Shown here one piece after another: positions 1 through 7,962 of a DNA stretch of 64,000 nucleotides. How positions within the stretch are numbered: position 1 is the stretch's first letter; each line of letters starts with the position of its first letter. The notes under the pieces were generated by a model, which searched no databases, had not been told where the DNA came from, and saw nothing but the letters and a program-made list of their open reading frames with translations. Position numbers and translations under genes: made by a program. This DNA comes from VSJD01 sp041653875 (GTDB lineage: Bacteria > Verrucomicrobiota > Kiritimatiellia > JAAZAB01). The stretch lies in the NCBI GenBank assembly GCA_041653875.1, contig JBAZEM010000017.1, forward strand, positions 1 to 64,000, given 5' to 3'.

Positions 1-1331
1 GCCGGGAGGCAGCCGGCCTGGCCCCAAACGCCCGCGTTGTCGTAGAGCATGCGTCCGGCCATCAAATAAACGGACCAATAGCCGTCACGGAAAAAAGCGA
101 GGTCGGACTTGCCGTCGCCGTCATAGTCGCCCGGCGCCGGGATACAGCCGGCCCCGCCCCAGGGTCCGGCGTTGTCGTAAAGCACACTGCCGGCCATCAA
201 GTAGATCGACCAATAACCGTTACGATAGACGGCGAGGTCGGACTTGCCGTCGCCGTCATAATCCTCAACCGCCCGCGTCGTCCCTACGGCCCATTTCGCG
301 ATATAATTCGCCGCCAATCCGCCGGCCGTGATAAAATAACCGCTGACGTAGAGATTGTTGGAGCTGTCGCAGATCAGGACCGTGGCGGAATTGTTCAGCC
401 CGCTGTCGAGAATGGACCAGGCAAACCCGTTCCATTTGGCGATCCGGTGCGCCGCCTTGCCGCCGGCCATGTTGAACTCCCCGCCGGCGTAAAGATTGCC
501 GGAGCGGTCACAGGCCAGGGCGTTCACCGAGTAATCCATCCCGCTGCCGAGATTCAGCCAGGTTGTCCCGTTCCATTTGGCGACTGCGTAGGCATCCACG
601 TCGCCCGCGGTGGAAAAGTGTCCGCCGGCATAGAGGTTCCCGAATCTATCCGCGACCAGGGTTTTGACAACGTCGAGCGCGCCGCCGCCATGGATCCCGC
701 TGCCGAGGTTGGTCCAGGTCGTTCCATTCCATTTGGCGACATGGCCGGCCGCGACGCCGCCGGCATTGGTGAACGATCCGCCGGCATAGAGATTGCCGTC
801 GCCGTCGAAGGCCAGGGCCTCGACGTAGAAGTCCATGCCGACGCCGAGGTTGGTCCAGGTCGTTCCATTCCATTTTGCGATGAAATTCGCCGGAACGCCG
901 CCGATCGTGGTGAACGCTCCGCCGGCGTAGAGGTTGCCGGAGCTGTCGCAGGCCAATGCGTAAACATACCAGTCAATGCCGGCGCTGATGTTGGTCCAGG
1001 TTGTCCCATTCCATTTCTCGATCATGGCGCCGCCCGCGGCATAGAGGTTGCCGGAATTGTCGAAGGCCAACTCGTAGATGTTGCCGCCCGCCCGCGCGCC
1101 AGCCAGGTTGGTCCAGGTCGTTCCATCCCATTTGGCGATGCGATTGACCGCCAGCCCGCCGGCATTGGTGAAATCGCCGCCGACATAGAGACTGCCGGAA
1201 GCGTCGAAAGCCAGCGCATAACCGGCGCTGCTCATCCCGCTGCCGAGGTTGGTCCAGGTCTGGGCGCCGCTTTCCGTCACGCCCAGCGCCGCCATACATG
1301 CGATCGAGATTAACCATACGATTTTTTTCAT
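1..1331 (-). CDS. Secreted repeat protein, delta-60/propeller-like plus FG-GAP-like repeats (3' end outside window)
   Basis: Reading the minus strand from ATG at 1331 gives an open frame to the window edge (443 codons, no stop). A signal peptide (MKKIVWLISIACMAALGV, then ESGAQ) is followed by about seven repeats of roughly 45-60 residues with the core WNGTTWTNLG, GNLYAGG and FTNAGG. The visible end has two copies of DYDGDGKSDLA, a calcium-loop motif of FG-GAP/VCBS-type repeats. A GAGG lies about 8 bp before the ATG. Such proteins are exported and usually form beta-propellers; no enzymatic motif is seen, so the role (surface or adhesive) is inference. Apparent ORFs in other frames of this segment are shadows of the repeats. 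Confidence 0.85.
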   Translation of the reverse strand, partial: MKKIVWLISIACMAALGVTESGAQTWTNLGSGMSSAGYALAFDASGSLYVGGDFTNAGGLAVNRIAKWDGTTWTNLAGARAGGNIYELAFDNSGNLYAAGGAMIEKWNGTTWTNISAGIDWYVYALACDSSGNLYAGGAFTTIGGVPANFIAKWNGTTWTNLGVGMDFYVEALAFDGDGNLYAGGSFTNAGGVAAGHVAKWNGTTWTNLGSGIHGGGALDVVKTLVADRFGNLYAGGHFSTAGDVDAYAVAKWNGTTWLNLGSGMDYSVNALACDRSGNLYAGGEFNMAGGKAAHRIAKWNGFAWSILDSGLNNSATVLICDSSNNLYVSGYFITAGGLAANYIAKWAVGTTRAVEDYDGDGKSDLAVYRNGYWSIYLMAGSVLYDNAGPWGGAGCIPAPGDYDGDGKSDLAFFRDGYWSVYLMAGRMLYDNAGVWGQAGCLP

Positions 1332-1566
1332 CGCGCCTCGCTTTGTTTTTGGAACAACGATACGTTTGGAAACCATTACATTATGCCCGCAAAATTCCCG
1401 TTACGCAGACCAACGCATTCTCGTGATCGAAGGTTATGCCGATCCCGGCAGAAGTCAACATGAAACCTCCGCGATGTCGCGCCCAGGAATACATTGCGTA
1501 AACGTCGGGGCACTGATATAAATTGCATGACCACTTTGCCCGTATTGCTTCGAGAAAGAAACCGCC

Positions 1567-1878
1567 ATGAACGATTCGCCTTATGAGAGATTTGAAGGCG
1601 GCGATCTGATCCTGCGGGACGAACTCGCCATCGATCGCACCCATTTGGCAAACGAAAGAACTCTCATGGCGTACCTGCGTTCCGGGGTGGCCTTGCTGAT
1701 CGCAGGCGTATCCATCATGCACTTCTCGTCGGCAGGATGGTTCTGGATGGTCGGGCTGGCATGCCTTCCAACCGGCATTATCACCGGCGCAATCGGCGTG
1801 ACAAGATACCGGAGAATGAACCGATTGATTTCACTCGTGCGCCTGCAGTCGAAGACGAAGAAGTCAGGCGCCGCCTGA
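1567..1878 (+). CDS. DUF202 family inner-membrane protein
   Basis: A 103-residue protein with the DUF202 signature: a soluble start rich in acidic residues, the conserved stretch DRTHLANERTLMAYLRSG (about residues 23-40), and two hydrophobic helices (about 37-52 and 57-77), then a basic tail. DUF202 proteins (YidH-like) are small membrane proteins of unknown function, so only topology and family can be stated. It converges on dxs (stop-to-stop gap 34 bp). No obvious strong Shine-Dalgarno precedes the ATG. Confidence 0.85.
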   Translation: MNDSPYERFEGGDLILRDELAIDRTHLANERTLMAYLRSGVALLIAGVSIMHFSSAGWFWMVGLACLPTGIITGAIGVTRYRRMNRLISLVRLQSKTKKSGAA

Positions 1879-1912
1879 CCAAACCTTGGAACACTACTTC
1901 GTGCCGGCGGCG

Positions 1913-3778
1913 TTATTGCATAACGCTGGCGATCCGTTCGGCGATGGCCGGCGCGGTCAGGCCGAAGCGCTCCGCCATGGTATCGAAGGGGCCCTGCGGA
2001 ACGAACTGGCTGGGCCAGCCGAACCGCAGGCACGCGCCCCGGTAGCCGATTTCGGTCAGAACCTCGGTCACCCGCGAGCCGAATCCGCCCGTAACGACCC
2101 CGTTTTCGAAAGTTGCGATGCAACGCGCCGTAGCCGCCTGGCGGCTTAGCAGGTCGTGGTCCAGCGGTGAGATAAAACGCGGATTAACGATGCCCGCCGA
2201 TAAGCCCTGGGCCGCCAGCAATTGGGCCGCTTGTTTGGCCAGCGGAATCATGTCGCCCAGGGCCCAAAGCTGGATATCGCGGCCTTCCTGGAGCGCCTCC
2301 GCGCGGCCCATGGGGATTTCTTCGTATGTCGCCGGCAGGGGCGCGCCGGGCCCGCCGCCGCGCGGATAGCGGATCATGACCGGCCGCTGCCAGCGCATGG
2401 CGGAAAACAGCATATTGGCCAGTTCGGCCTCGTCTTTAGGTTGCAACAGAACCAGATTCGGCGCCGACCGGAACAGCGCGATATCGAACACGCCATGATG
2501 GGTTGGCCCGTCGTCCCCGACCAGCCCGGCGCGATCGAGACAAAAGATAACCGGCAACTGCTGGAGGCACACGTCGTGAATCACGTAGTCCACGCTGCGC
2601 TGGGCAAACGTGGAATAAACGGCCACGACCGGCCGCAAACCTTCCGCAGCCAGTCCGGCGGCGAACAGAACCGCATGCTCCTCGCAAATGCCGACATCGA
2701 AAAAACGGCCGGGATAGCGCTTGGCGAACCCGGTCAGGCCCGTGCCGATGGCCATGGCGGCCGTGATGGCCACCAGCTTGTCGTTGGTTTCGGCCATGCG
2801 TTCCAGGGTCCGGCCGAATACCTCCGAATATTTCAGGGTGCCGGCGGGCTTTAGCGCGGCGCCGGTGGAAGCTTCGAATGCGCCCGTGCCGTGCCACGCT
2901 TCCGGCTCGGCTTCCGCAAACGGATAACCCTTGCCCTTCTGGGTGGACACATGCAGCAGGATGGGCTCGTCCGAGCGCCGGGCGGTTTCGAGGGCCGAGA
3001 CCAGCAGGTGCATGTTATGTCCGTCGATCGGGCCGATGTAACGGAGCCCAAACTCCTCGAACAACACATTGCGCAGGAACAGGCTTTTGACCGCTTCCTC
3101 CAGGCGAAAATAAATGTGCCTCAGCCAGGTGAGCCGCAAGCGGTCCTTGGCGAAGCGTTCCACTGAACTTTTCCAGCGGTTATAGCGGGGATGGGCCAGT
3201 AATTCGCCCAATGTGCGCGCAATGGAACCCACGTTGGCGGAGATGGACATTTCATTGTCGTTCAGGATCACGATCAGGCGGCGCGTGGCCGAAGCCAGGT
3301 TGTTGAGCGCCTCGAACGAACTGCCGCATCCCAGGGCGCCGTCGCCCACGATGGCCACAACGTGTTCGGCGCCCCCGCGGCGGTCGCGCGCCACCGCCAT
3401 GCCCAGCGCGGCCGAGAGGGCCGTGCCGGCGTGCCCGGCGCCGAACGCGTCGCAAGGGCTTTCCGATTTCAACGCAAACCCCGAGAGGCCGTTCAACTGG
3501 CGCAGGGTATGAAACCGGTCCTTGCGGCCGGTGAGGATTTTATAGGTGTAGGTCTGATGGCTGACGTCCCACACGATTTTGTCGGTCGGCGGGTCGAAGA
3601 CTTTCAGGAGCGCCATGGTCAGCTCCACCGCGCCCAGGTTGGCCGCCAGATGCCCGCCTGTCTGGCTGACCGTCCGAATAATCAGCGCGCGGATCTCCTC
3701 CGCCAGCGGACCCAGCTCCTCCGGCGCCAGCGCCCGCAAATCGGCGGGGCTATTGACTTTGTCGAGAATGGGGTGCAT
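1913..3778 (-). CDS. dxs: 1-deoxy-D-xylulose-5-phosphate synthase
   Basis: A full-length (621 aa) thiamine-diphosphate enzyme condensing pyruvate and glyceraldehyde 3-phosphate, the first step of the MEP isoprenoid pathway. Visible features are the N-terminal TGGHLAANLGAVELT block, the TPP-binding motif VGDGALGCGSSFEALNN near residue 145 with the following NDNEMSIS, the catalytic Glu in GICEEHAVLFAAGLA, the DRAGLVGDDGPTHHG block and the C-terminal transketolase domain. It is followed upstream by a 435-bp repeat-filled gap, so it is probably transcribed alone. The MEP route here fits a Gram-negative bacterium. Confidence 0.96.
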   Translation of the reverse strand: MHPILDKVNSPADLRALAPEELGPLAEEIRALIIRTVSQTGGHLAANLGAVELTMALLKVFDPPTDKIVWDVSHQTYTYKILTGRKDRFHTLRQLNGLSGFALKSESPCDAFGAGHAGTALSAALGMAVARDRRGGAEHVVAIVGDGALGCGSSFEALNNLASATRRLIVILNDNEMSISANVGSIARTLGELLAHPRYNRWKSSVERFAKDRLRLTWLRHIYFRLEEAVKSLFLRNVLFEEFGLRYIGPIDGHNMHLLVSALETARRSDEPILLHVSTQKGKGYPFAEAEPEAWHGTGAFEASTGAALKPAGTLKYSEVFGRTLERMAETNDKLVAITAAMAIGTGLTGFAKRYPGRFFDVGICEEHAVLFAAGLAAEGLRPVVAVYSTFAQRSVDYVIHDVCLQQLPVIFCLDRAGLVGDDGPTHHGVFDIALFRSAPNLVLLQPKDEAELANMLFSAMRWQRPVMIRYPRGGGPGAPLPATYEEIPMGRAEALQEGRDIQLWALGDMIPLAKQAAQLLAAQGLSAGIVNPRFISPLDHDLLSRQAATARCIATFENGVVTGGFGSRVTEVLTEIGYRGACLRFGWPSQFVPQGPFDTMAERFGLTAPAIAERIASVMQ

Positions 3779-3839
3779 GGAATAGATTTATTATTTCGGC
3801 TGCAGCTTGCCGCATTATGTTCATGTTAAGGAATTTCAA

Positions 3840-4175
3840 TCCACACGGCGGCAAGCGGTTCTATCGAACCGCAACTACACCGGCTCGTTGTAGCGCCGTT
3901 CGAGAGAACGGCAAAGTCGCGGCCTTTGGCCGCCTAACTTGATGTATAGGAAATCCAAACCCGCCGGGTCAGGGGACCCGGCCTACAATACTGTAGGCCC
4001 GGTGCCCTCACCGGGCGTTATGAAAAAGCCGCCCCGCTGCGGGGCCTAACTTGAATTTTGGAATCTCATTGTTGTAGCCGCGAGACGATAGGCTCGCGTA
4101 ATGGGGCGGAAGACGTCGGCCTTCGTCCGACGGCTACAGTTCCGCCAGAGGCGGATCCGCCTTCGGCGGAAAAAG
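3840..4175. repeat. Cluster of intergenic hairpin repeats between dxs and xseB
   Basis: The 435-bp gap holds no gene. It has three inverted-repeat units side by side: one built on gttctatcgaaccgcaacta with a later ccgttcgagagaacggc (about 3855-3915), one built on gggtcaggggacccggccta with its inverted partner taggcccggtgccctcaccg (about 3963-4018), and one that runs from ttgtagccgcgagacg to gtccgacggctacag (about 4073-4139), followed by a cggcgga palindrome (4143-4170). The same three units recur at 15.04, 23.99-24.29, 32.27 and 34.05 kb. Confidence 0.85.
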
Positions 4176-4213
4176 TTGCCCCCGATTTATCGAAGGCCTA
4201 ATTGAACCCGTGG

Positions 4214-4510
4214 TTACTTCTTTTCCGTGGTGCCTAATTCCTCTGCGGTCGTATCCTCCCCAGGCTCTTCCGGCGCCTCGAACGGCGCCAGAACGGTCTT
4301 CTCGCCCTGCTTGACCAGCAATTCGATCTTGCGCTCCACCTCGTTGAGTTTGGTCGAACAGACCCCGACCAGGCTCATGCCCTCCTCAAAATGTTTCATC
4401 ATTTTTTCAAGGCTAAGCTCGCCGCTTTCCATCTCGCGGACAATCGTTTCCAGTCGCTCCAGCGATTTTTCGAAGCCCGGTTGTTTGTCGCTGTTTTTGA
4501 CTGCTGTCAT
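4214..4510 (-). CDS. xseB: Exodeoxyribonuclease VII small subunit
   Basis: A 98-residue protein with the XseB core: FEKSLERLETIVREMESG (about 13-30), SLEKMMKHFEEGMSLV and the helix CSTKLNEVERKIELLVK. XseB is the small regulatory subunit that joins XseA in multiple copies to form exonuclease VII, which degrades single-stranded DNA to oligonucleotides. The C-terminal 25 residues are acidic and probably disordered. GGAGG stands 9 bp before the ATG. It lies 142 bp downstream of xseA on the same strand; the gap holds a word-repeat tract. Confidence 0.93.
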   Translation of the reverse strand: MTAVKNSDKQPGFEKSLERLETIVREMESGELSLEKMMKHFEEGMSLVGVCSTKLNEVERKIELLVKQGEKTVLAPFEAPEEPGEDTTAEELGTTEKK

Positions 4511-4544
4511 GGTCTAAACCTCCAATGTGCCATCTTCTCCGGTC

Positions 4545-4650
4545 TGGCGTCTGGCTTTCGTCTTCCATTCTCCTTCTTCATTGGACGTTGGGCGTTCGGC
4601 GGTGGATGTTGGACGTTTGCTTCTTTTCCTTCTTCTCCGGTCCGCCGTCT
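4545..4650. repeat. Word-repeat tract (ttggacgttgggcgttc family) between xseA and xseB
   Basis: Tandem variants of the words ggacgtt, gggcgttc and gatgttgg fill 4579-4620, flanked by ctccggtctggcgtctgg and tctccggtccgccgtctg, a second word type. The family recurs at 9.70, 10.37, 43.89, 57.25 and 57.40 kb. It separates xseA from xseB, which overlap or abut in most genomes. Confidence 0.75.
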
Positions 4651-4652
4651 GT

Positions 4653-5915
4653 TTAAAGAACTTCCGATTCAAACGTGCCCTGCGCCACCCGGGTTGTGAT
4701 CCGGTCGCCGGGGTGCGCCTGCCCGGCCGTCTTGATTACGCTCCCGTCCGGTCTGAATGTAATACTATACCCGCGTTTCAAAATCGCAAGCGGGTTTATG
4801 CCTTTCAACTGGGTCTCCAGCCGCGCCAGGGCCATGGCTTGAACGTGGTTCCAGGCCTGCATCGATCGGGCAAGCCTTCCGTTAAGCTCGTCCACCCGTT
4901 GTTGTTCCTGGCGCAGGCTGTTTTCAGCCCGGCGTTGCAGGCCCGCGTGCAGGCGTTCGATCCGTTCCAGGATGCGCCGCACCAGGTGGCGCGGCTCGCG
5001 GAACACGTAACTGCGGCCGGCGGCCAGAAAGCGATGTTTTAAATCCGCCACCTGGCGGCTGAGCGCGCGGCCTATGCGCCGCGAACATTCCTGGAGCTGG
5101 GCTTCAAAATCCGTCTTGCGTCCGACGACCAATTCCGCCGCCGCCGAGGGGGTCGGCGCGCGCAGGTCGGCCACAAAATCGCCGATCGTGAAATCGATTT
5201 CGTGGCCGACGGCTGAAATAACCGGGATGGCCGAACGCGCGATGGCGCGGGCCACAACTTCCTCGTTGAAGCACCACAGGTCCTCCAAACTGCCGCCGCC
5301 GCGGCCGACGATCAGGACGTCCATGTCACCCCGGCGGTTAAAGTCGTCTATGGCCGCGGCGATTTCCACGGCGGCGCCCGGCCCCTGGACGCGCACGCCC
5401 GCCACAACGACGTGCACATTATAGAATCGGCGCGTCAGGACGTTGAGGATATCCCGGATGGCCGCGCCGGTGGGCGAAGTCACGATTCCGATGTGCCGGG
5501 GCAGGCGCGGCAGGGGCTTTTTGCGCGCCGGATCGAAAAGGCCTTCCGCCGCCAGCTTGCGTTTGAGCGCCTCAAAGGCCGCCTGCAAGGCCCCTTGGCC
5601 GGCCATTTCCAGAGTGCGGACGATCATCTGGTACTGGCCGCTTTTTTCATAGACGCTGACGAGCCCCTGGGCCCGCAACAGCATGCCGTCCTTGGGCTGG
5701 AAGCGCAGGCCGCGCTGGTTGCCGCGGAACATCACGCCGGTCAATTGCGCGCTCTCGTCCTTGAGCGTGAAGTACCAGTGACCCGAGGTCGGCTGGCGGA
5801 AATTGGAAAGTTCGCCCTCCACCCAGATTTCGCCGACCTCATCCTCCAGGACGGTTTTGATTAGGCGCGTGAGTTCGGACACGCGGTAGATTTTGGGCTG
5901 AAGCTCAAGAGTCAT
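4653..5915 (-). CDS. xseA: Exodeoxyribonuclease VII large subunit
   Basis: A 420-residue XseA. It has an N-terminal OB-fold domain (about 5-100: IWVEGELSNFRQPTSGHWYF, LTGVMFRG), the catalytic domain with the signature ALKRKLAAEGLFDP, IGIVTSPTGAAIRDI, VLIVGRGGGSLEDLWCFNEE and SAVGHEIDFTIGDFVAD, and a C-terminal coiled-coil/beta tail ending ITTRVAQGTFESEVL. The enzyme degrades single-stranded DNA in repair. Its ATG overlaps the 3' end of the upstream PIN-toxin gene by 11 bp, so translation of the two may be coupled. Confidence 0.96.
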   Translation of the reverse strand: MTLELQPKIYRVSELTRLIKTVLEDEVGEIWVEGELSNFRQPTSGHWYFTLKDESAQLTGVMFRGNQRGLRFQPKDGMLLRAQGLVSVYEKSGQYQMIVRTLEMAGQGALQAAFEALKRKLAAEGLFDPARKKPLPRLPRHIGIVTSPTGAAIRDILNVLTRRFYNVHVVVAGVRVQGPGAAVEIAAAIDDFNRRGDMDVLIVGRGGGSLEDLWCFNEEVVARAIARSAIPVISAVGHEIDFTIGDFVADLRAPTPSAAAELVVGRKTDFEAQLQECSRRIGRALSRQVADLKHRFLAAGRSYVFREPRHLVRRILERIERLHAGLQRRAENSLRQEQQRVDELNGRLARSMQAWNHVQAMALARLETQLKGINPLAILKRGYSITFRPDGSVIKTAGQAHPGDRITTRVAQGTFESEVL

Positions 5916-6309
5916 GGAGTACGCGCGCCCCGGTTAAGCGCACACCGGCCTTCTCGAAGGTGATGATCTCATTCACGGAGCGCATGTACTCCGCGTGAAT
6001 CAACCGATCTACGAAACCAGGATTGGCGCTCGCGAGATTTGGGACCATAATGACCGTTGCCGCCATGCCCAAGGCCTTGACGCCGCTGTCAGTCAGAAAC
6101 TTGGCGATCGAACGCAGGGCCTCGGCCTTTGGCACGCCGTAGTGGTATTGTAGCGCGAAATAAACCTCCGCCACCACCAAATCCGACACGAGTAATGCGG
6201 CGCCACGTCCCATCAGTTCCTGGACCTCTTTGAGCGCACATCGGGCTTGAGTCTCCGGTTCGCCGGTAAGCAGGCGCAGGACCACCGAGGTGTCGAGTCC
6301 TACTTTCAC
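5905..6309 (-). CDS. PIN-domain ribonuclease, VapC-type toxin
   Basis: A 134-residue PIN protein. The metal-binding acidic residues are visible: D6 (MKVGLDTSVVLRLL), E48 (VVAEVYFAL) and D101 (GFVDRLIHAEY), with E119 (ITFEKAG) where many family members have Asp. PIN toxins of VapBC pairs cleave RNA and are held inactive by the partner antitoxin. The start codon overlaps the stop of the upstream antitoxin gene by 4 bp, the usual arrangement of such pairs, and the 3' end overlaps xseA by 11 bp. The RNA target cannot be predicted from sequence. Confidence 0.85.
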   Translation of the reverse strand: MKVGLDTSVVLRLLTGEPETQARCALKEVQELMGRGAALLVSDLVVAEVYFALQYHYGVPKAEALRSIAKFLTDSGVKALGMAATVIMVPNLASANPGFVDRLIHAEYMRSVNEIITFEKAGVRLTGARVLHDS

Positions 6310-6602
6310 AGGCTTCGCTTCCCCGTCGCGTCTTTATGGGTGCGGCCCATGACGATGCTTTGGCGAACAGCGGCCATGTCGTGGTGCTCCACCTGTGCCG
6401 CGTATTTGCGCGCTACGCCGAACCAAGCTGGCGTCGTTCCCCCCATTGCCAAAACCGGCGCCGCAGTCGGCTCTTCTCCAGCTTCCCCGATCCAGCCCTG
6501 AAACAGGGTAACGGCCACCTCGCGCACAGGCTGCCCCTGCATTGCGCTCTTAGCTTTGACCCGCCGATAGAGATCATCCGGTATATCAATCGTTGCTTTC
6601 AT
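6306..6602 (-). CDS. Ribbon-helix-helix antitoxin of the PIN toxin
   Basis: A 98-residue protein from ATG at 6602 (an upstream in-frame ATG at 6638 would add 12 residues of AT-rich intergenic DNA). The N-terminus MKATIDIPDDLYRRVKAKSA with GQPVREVAVTLFQGW is a MetJ/Arc-type ribbon-helix-helix DNA-binding domain (1-42); the rest would wrap the toxin. The family represses its own promoter. ATGA overlap with the toxin gene supports pairing. The 5' region is AT-rich (atataacagta-like tracts around 6603-6640), as expected for an operator, but no clear palindrome was identified. Confidence 0.78.
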   Translation of the reverse strand: MKATIDIPDDLYRRVKAKSAMQGQPVREVAVTLFQGWIGEAGEEPTAAPVLAMGGTTPAWFGVARKYAAQVEHHDMAAVRQSIVMGRTHKDATGKRSL

Positions 6603-6821
6603 GTAAACAATATACCTGTATTGCTGTATTCCTGTCAAGAACTCTTCCGGGCTCCATTCATGCTCAATTGCTTTTGCCTGTTTTTCTTAGCAATTGCCCG
6701 GCCAAATCTCGCCGGTGAACGATCACGCTTGCATGTCACGCTTGCATTTCTCCTGTAATATACTACTATTATTTGAGTATTAAAACGATTGGGGATGAAT
6801 CATTCAACCGGGAGGTATGCG

Positions 6822-7475
6822 ATGAGCGAAGAAAATCGGGAAATCGAGCACCTGCGAGACGATTTGTCGGTAATCAAACAGGCAATGGGCACGGAACTTC
6901 CTTTCGGATGGGCCGATGTTTATGGGGAGGTGGGGATGGCCTTCCTCGTTCTGCTGGGCGCAATATGGATGGGGCTTGTGCGGACAATTTGGTTTTACCA
7001 TTATTGGGTGCTGGCCTTGATTGGGTTTTCTCTGCTATGGCTATGGGTGACTCGCGCTCAATTTCGACGCAGTACCGGCAAGAGTCCGGTTCGGCGTAAA
7101 ATTATGACCGCTTCGTTGGTCATAACTCCGATTATGATCTTTGTGGTATTGGTCTATATATGGTATCAGACGAAGTATCTGTTGCCTTTGCTGAATATTC
7201 CTCTGTTGCCAGGTTTTCTGTCGGTTGTGGGTTCAATGTTATTCGGCATGGGTCTCGTGCTCATCTTTGTTTTGTTGACGCCTCCTATGCGATTCGCAGA
7301 GCTACCCGTTGCCGTATGTATGCTGTTATTGGGGATTTTTCTGCCTTTATGGGTAGTCTGGCATTTCGATTTGCCGAAAATAGCTTTGTGCATTTTTGGG
7401 ATCGCGTGTGCGTTGATGGCTTGGATCCAGGCCCGGAAGCTTCAAAAAGCAGGCGTACCCCATGGCATCAATTAA
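6822..7475 (+). CDS. Six-helix membrane protein of unknown function
   Basis: Start chosen at ATG 6822 because GGGAGG sits at 6810-6815. The 217-residue product has a short polar N-terminus (SEENREIEHLRDDLSVIKQ, possibly a short coiled coil) and about six hydrophobic helices from residue 34 onward, ending in a short basic tail. No enzyme motif is seen. The stop overlaps by 14 bp the start of a winged-helix regulator, so the two are translated together. A membrane protein paired with this regulator type is a common but uncharacterised arrangement; a sensor or transport role would be speculation. Confidence 0.75.
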   Translation: MSEENREIEHLRDDLSVIKQAMGTELPFGWADVYGEVGMAFLVLLGAIWMGLVRTIWFYHYWVLALIGFSLLWLWVTRAQFRRSTGKSPVRRKIMTASLVITPIMIFVVLVYIWYQTKYLLPLLNIPLLPGFLSVVGSMLFGMGLVLIFVLLTPPMRFAELPVAVCMLLLGIFLPLWVVWHFDLPKIALCIFGIACALMAWIQARKLQKAGVPHGIN

Positions 7476-7809
7476 TCTCAATGATCTTGACACGACAGTT
7501 CATGGTCCCGTTCGCCTGGGGATTCTCTCTGCCCTGCAGATTGACGGGCCGCTTGATTTCTGGACGTTGAAAAAACGCCTTCGAACGGCAGATGGAAGTC
7601 TGGCCATGCATCTTCAAAAACTCGAAGACGTGAATTACATTGCCGGCAAGCGTCAGTTGGTCGGCAAGCGCCCGAAGACGACTTATCGCATGACTTCAGC
7701 AGGGAAGAAGGCTTTCATGGACTATTTAAATAAAATACAGCGCCTCATCGACGCCATCGAAGACACTACAAAACATTCTATAATCAAAAATAGCTACAAG
7801 CGACCGTGA
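7462..7809 (+). CDS. Winged-helix DNA-binding regulator (HTH_34/MarR-like)
   Basis: A 115-residue protein. LGILSALQIDGPLDFWTLKK (about 19-38) and DGSLAMHLQKLEDVNYI (about 44-60) match helices 2-3 of the winged-helix domain that acts on single-domain regulators, followed by the wing KTTYRMTSAGKKAFMDYL. The C-terminal helix would dimerise. It overlaps the membrane-protein gene by 14 bp and probably regulates that operon. No ligand can be inferred. Confidence 0.83.
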   Translation: MASINLNDLDTTVHGPVRLGILSALQIDGPLDFWTLKKRLRTADGSLAMHLQKLEDVNYIAGKRQLVGKRPKTTYRMTSAGKKAFMDYLNKIQRLIDAIEDTTKHSIIKNSYKRP

Positions 7810-7962
7810 TCTGCAAAACATGTAACGGGGGTCAGCGGCCTGCGCCTATGAATTCTATCCGGGTAGCTGCGCCCGTGAGGTTTACCCGCCTCTGGCGGCG
7901 CCTTAGGCGACCAGGGGCGTGGACTTCTCCGGCGGTCACGGGCTCACGCCCGCGGCTACAAG
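7810..7962. other. Short gap between the regulator and rny, no gene
   Basis: Convergent 3' ends. The segment holds GC-rich inverted words (gggtagctgcgcccgtgagg, ggcggcgccttaggcg, gtcacgggctcacgcccgcg) that could fold as a bidirectional terminator, but no stem with a T-run is clean enough to call. Confidence 0.5.

Noticed and set aside
447..1313. 288-codon plus-strand frame with regular VGPGRSIPFGD repeats
   Set aside because: It is the antisense of the minus-strand repeat protein, whose frame has a signal peptide and known repeat motifs.
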